Shown piece by piece: positions 61,182 through 64,000 of a DNA stretch of 64,000 bases; position 1 is the first letter of the stretch; the number at the start of each line of letters is the position of its first letter. The DNA lies in assembly GCA_024516155.1 (NCBI GenBank), contig JAJJXM010000008.1, positions 806,001 through 870,000 of the forward strand. The letters run 5' to 3'. The translations under genes were made by a program, and so were the position numbers. The stretch is from Pyronema omphalodes. Taxonomy: Eukaryota > Ascomycota > Pezizomycetes > Pezizales > Pyronemataceae. The notes beneath the pieces were generated by a model, which was not told the origin of the DNA, did not search any database, and saw nothing but the letters and a program-made list of their open reading frames with translations.

Positions 61182-63281
61182 ATTGATTGAAGTGTATCGT
61201 GGAATGGGGGGTATTGTTGGGGGTTTCGAAAAGGGCGAGAGTATTGTCGAAAGTAGGGCGGCGAGCTTTTGTGTGAAGCTTCGTCGCAGTGGGCGTCAGC
61301 CTTAGATATTGCTCTAACGGGAGCAAGGATCAACTGGCTGTTTCGAGGAGGAGGGGACTAATAGCGGTGTTGTCGAGAGTGACAGTCGATGTCCGTGTCG
61401 AACAAGAAGTTTAACTGGATTGGTCCTTGAGATTAAGATTTGATGCTGCTTGCCGAAGACGATCCTCTTTTCGAAGCTTTTGGAGCAGATCTCGACGTAA
61501 GACGGAATGAAACAGATGGTTGAAGGATATCACGGCTTTAAGAACAAACGTTTTGAACTTTGGGGTCAGCCAGGACGGTATCTAACCTCGAAAACCACCT
61601 AGAAGAACGTCAAGTACGAAGGTCTATCTTAAGCGGATGTCCGACAGAGTAAAAGCCATCGAGTAACTAAGCCCAGAGTCACCTGTATTGCTGGCTGCTA
61701 CACAGTCTTCGCACGCCTTATTTCCCAATTTTGCGGTTGAAAAGTAGGGCGGACGATCAGAGATGCGTTGGCTGGTGTGCCAAAGCCAATAGCAAGCCGC
61801 TCTGATCTGACGTAGGGGCGTCTACATATGGAAGGGTTCCCCCCTAGACCACACCCCACCATCTTACCATCCATGCATTTCCCCACCCTATTCGAGCTGT
61901 CGAGAAACGAATGGGTGAAGAACTAGGCTTTTCCTGATCCATCCAACGAAATCTCCCAGATGCATGAATAATGGGCCGAAGAACTAAAATGGCCGAGCAG
62001 AGGTCGGTGTTGGGTTTATTTGCACTTGGAAACTCGCAGAACCGGCGATATGTTTCCTTTGCCTACCCAATTAGGAATCACTGGCCAACACACCATCCAG
62101 GTTTTGGGGTGTTTTGGTGTATCCATGATCCATGACGTTGCTCCCGATTGGCTTGGACGATCGATATCATAGTAATGAACCGGGGAAGTGAACGTCACGT
62201 ACAACGACCGGATTACCATCTTGGATGGATAAAACAACAAACACATCCGACGAGGTTGCGGACTAGAAGTCATCATAATCGCTTCCGAATTCTCCGCAGA
62301 AGCTAATCTTGTTTCGAGGAGACGAAATACTTAGCGAATATTGACATGACCAAGGCAGACTGACGGTCAAAGTCATTATCAATACAACTGACACTGCATA
62401 ATATCACCATCCTTCTCATGCTCATGTCCTGAATAAGTGAGCACAAAGAACCAGTGTAACCACGGCATCCTATTCCCTGACAAACGCCGCCCACTTTGGA
62501 GTCGAGGGTCACTGCCGCAAACAGCCTAGTCAACAAGGCAGTAATTCGGTACAACTCGATTGGATCTCGGGGAGGTTTGACTCGCATCCACAAAATGGAA
62601 AAGTGCTGTGCCAAAGAAGGATATAATTTTCGTCACCTGAGTCCTGGGTCATGTACCCAAGGACGCAAGCAAAGCGACCCATGGCGCGAGGCAGATTTCC
62701 CCTGATAATCATCCCAAAGCCACTTTGCGATGAGATGTGTAAAAGCATCACTTTTACTACATTTTGTAACCCCAGAAAATCCACTAGTTTACGGATGAGG
62801 GGTCAGAACATAATCGGTATCGGAGAATAACCAATGTTTCCCGAGTTTCGGACTCGATTCAGAAAGCGGGTTGTTAACCTGGTTCTTTGATCCCGCTCAT
62901 GCATTTTGTGGGGCCGGTCATCGGAATTCGGTCTTTCTATTTATTCCGGAGATGGTCAAACGCTCTGCACTGATGTTTTGCTGCTGAAATAGATATACAT
63001 ACCTGGATCAAAGTATTTGGCAGGCTGAATCATATTGCAACTACGGATGAACATTCCGGTTGGACCAACCTATCCTTTCGGGAACTGGCATAACAAACAC
63101 CCAGCCCAGTTACCTTGTGTACGGAAACGAGGTTCCTCTCAGGTATGCTGCGGCTGTAATGAAGATCACTTCTCGGACAGCTGGTGAGAAACTGACTCGC
63201 AAAATCACAAAGAATTCTGCCTAGCTAGCAATCCCCAAAGCCTCGTTTCAAGTGCGCTGCTGCGGTCGTTGAGGAGGCAAG
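61182..63281. other. Gene-free region
   Basis: This should hold the divergent promoters of the minus-strand zinc-finger gene and the plus-strand gene at the right edge. Frames are shorter than 105 codons and unrecognised. Confidence 0.45.
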
Positions 63282-64000
63282 ATGGGCTATGAAGCAAAAA
63301 AGCTGGAGAATTTAACTACCGTTCTCCCGCAAGTTGATCTTGTTTGCAGCGAAGAGAAGAGCGGATCATCTGAAATAGCGAATAGGTACACGGTATGTTT
63401 CACTTCGAGTAAAACAAAGTTAACGAATCACAAAGTTAAAATGTCACAAACATCCCGTCTCGATATCGATAATCCGGGGGAATCAATCACCAGGGTAAGA
63501 AAACTACCCGACCCCGACATTGGTTCCGACCCACAGTCTGCACGTCAAAAAAAAGGCAAAGGCAAATGCAAAGGCTCTAACCTTTCTGTCAGACCAACTC
63601 CTCGGGAATAGCTTCAAGCCAACTGTATCTACGCTGCTCACGGAGCGGCTGCTCCGAGTCATTCTCGGTCTGTCAAGCCGATGCATGGAGGTAAACCCAG
63701 GCAGAAACTTCCAATAATGCGCACTGCTCACGCCATTTAGAGCTCATGACCAAGTCTGCATATCCGCACCTCATCTCCGCTGTAGTTTCACATCCTGTAA
63801 AGCCAAAATCCGAACCGGAACCCGAGAAGAGCTCATAGACCACGAAAATACCACCCACAGTATCTGGATCTGTACCCACTGCGAGAAAGGCTTCAAGACA
63901 TGGCGTATCGCCGTATCACACGTGCTGGAGTCCCACGATGATTTTGCTAACGAAAATACTATCCGGAGATTGTGGATATCGCATTTCGACATGCTTACCA
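63282..64000 (+). CDS. Compound zinc-finger protein, N-terminal part (copy 3 of a local family; runs off right edge)
   Basis: Reconstructed exons are 63282..63494, 63593..63690 and 63741 to the edge. Intron 1 (98 nt) has GTAAGA, a CTCTAAC branch site and a CTGTCAG end. Intron 2 (50 nt) has GTAAAC..TTTAG. Both joins keep frame, and the second restores ADAWRAHDQVC. The spliced product reveals three linked cysteine-rich units: LYLRCSRSGCSESFSVCQAD then WRAHDQVC, LRCSFTSCKAKIRTGTREEL then IDHENTTH, and WICTHCEKGFKTWRIAVSHV then LESH. The last pair repeats the C-x4-C..H-x4-H plus CxxC-x12-H layout seen in the genes at 36830 and 50317. The start is uncertain: ATG 63282 (AAGATGG) or the in-frame ATG 63441 (AAAATGT). 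No single frame shows the finger region, so it is easily missed. Confidence 0.65.

Overview
The window looks like nuclear DNA of a filamentous ascomycete (Pezizomycotina). The genes are interrupted by short introns with GT..AG ends and CTAAC/CTAAT/CTGAC branch sites. One enzyme ends in a peroxisomal PTS1 tripeptide. Several predicted proteins belong to zinc-finger and Ser/Pro-rich families typical of these fungi. A leotiomycete is my guess from overall flavour only; no marker settles it. I saw no rRNA, tRNA, CRISPR array or intact transposon.

Layout. 1-592 (-): the 5' part of a Ser-rich acidic protein that runs off the left edge. 2190-4173 (-): a two-exon peroxisomal 2-hydroxyacyl-CoA lyase. 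7737-10292 (+): a two-exon GAF-domain protein. 14777-17548 (-): a 923-aa protein with about twelve copies of a PQPIETTRRSNRP-like motif. 28764-31249 (-): a classical two-finger C2H2 protein. 36830-38613 (+), 50317-51692 (+) and 63282-64000 (+, cut by the edge): three multi-exon proteins that share a cysteine-rich compound zinc-finger layout. 56102-57307 (+): a membrane-anchored GDSL/SGNH esterase. 59465-61181 (-): a two-exon protein with unusual C2H2-like fingers and polyglutamine. Half or more of the genes are therefore predicted zinc-finger or regulatory-type proteins. No operon-like logic links them, and nothing shows a biosynthetic cluster.

The intergenic DNA is unusually structured. 10.3-14.7 kb and 17.6-28.7 kb carry a chain of different minisatellites with units of 5-12 bp (one is 25 perfect heptamers, another 21 perfect octamers). 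Three MITE-like elements lie here: one with 54-bp terminal inverted repeats and a 9-bp target duplication (Mutator-like), one with an 8-bp duplication (hAT-like), and one with 23-bp inverted repeats. 31.3-36.8 kb and 38.6-56.1 kb are gene-poor. They hold short disrupted frames, tandem duplications of 165 bp and about 138 bp, diverged dispersed repeats and possible RNase H relics of LINE-type elements. Differences between several repeat copies include many C/T and G/A transitions, which would fit repeat-induced point mutation.

Most functional calls rest on motif recognition by eye. Exon boundaries were deduced from splice signals and reading-frame continuity and have not been tested against transcripts or a database.
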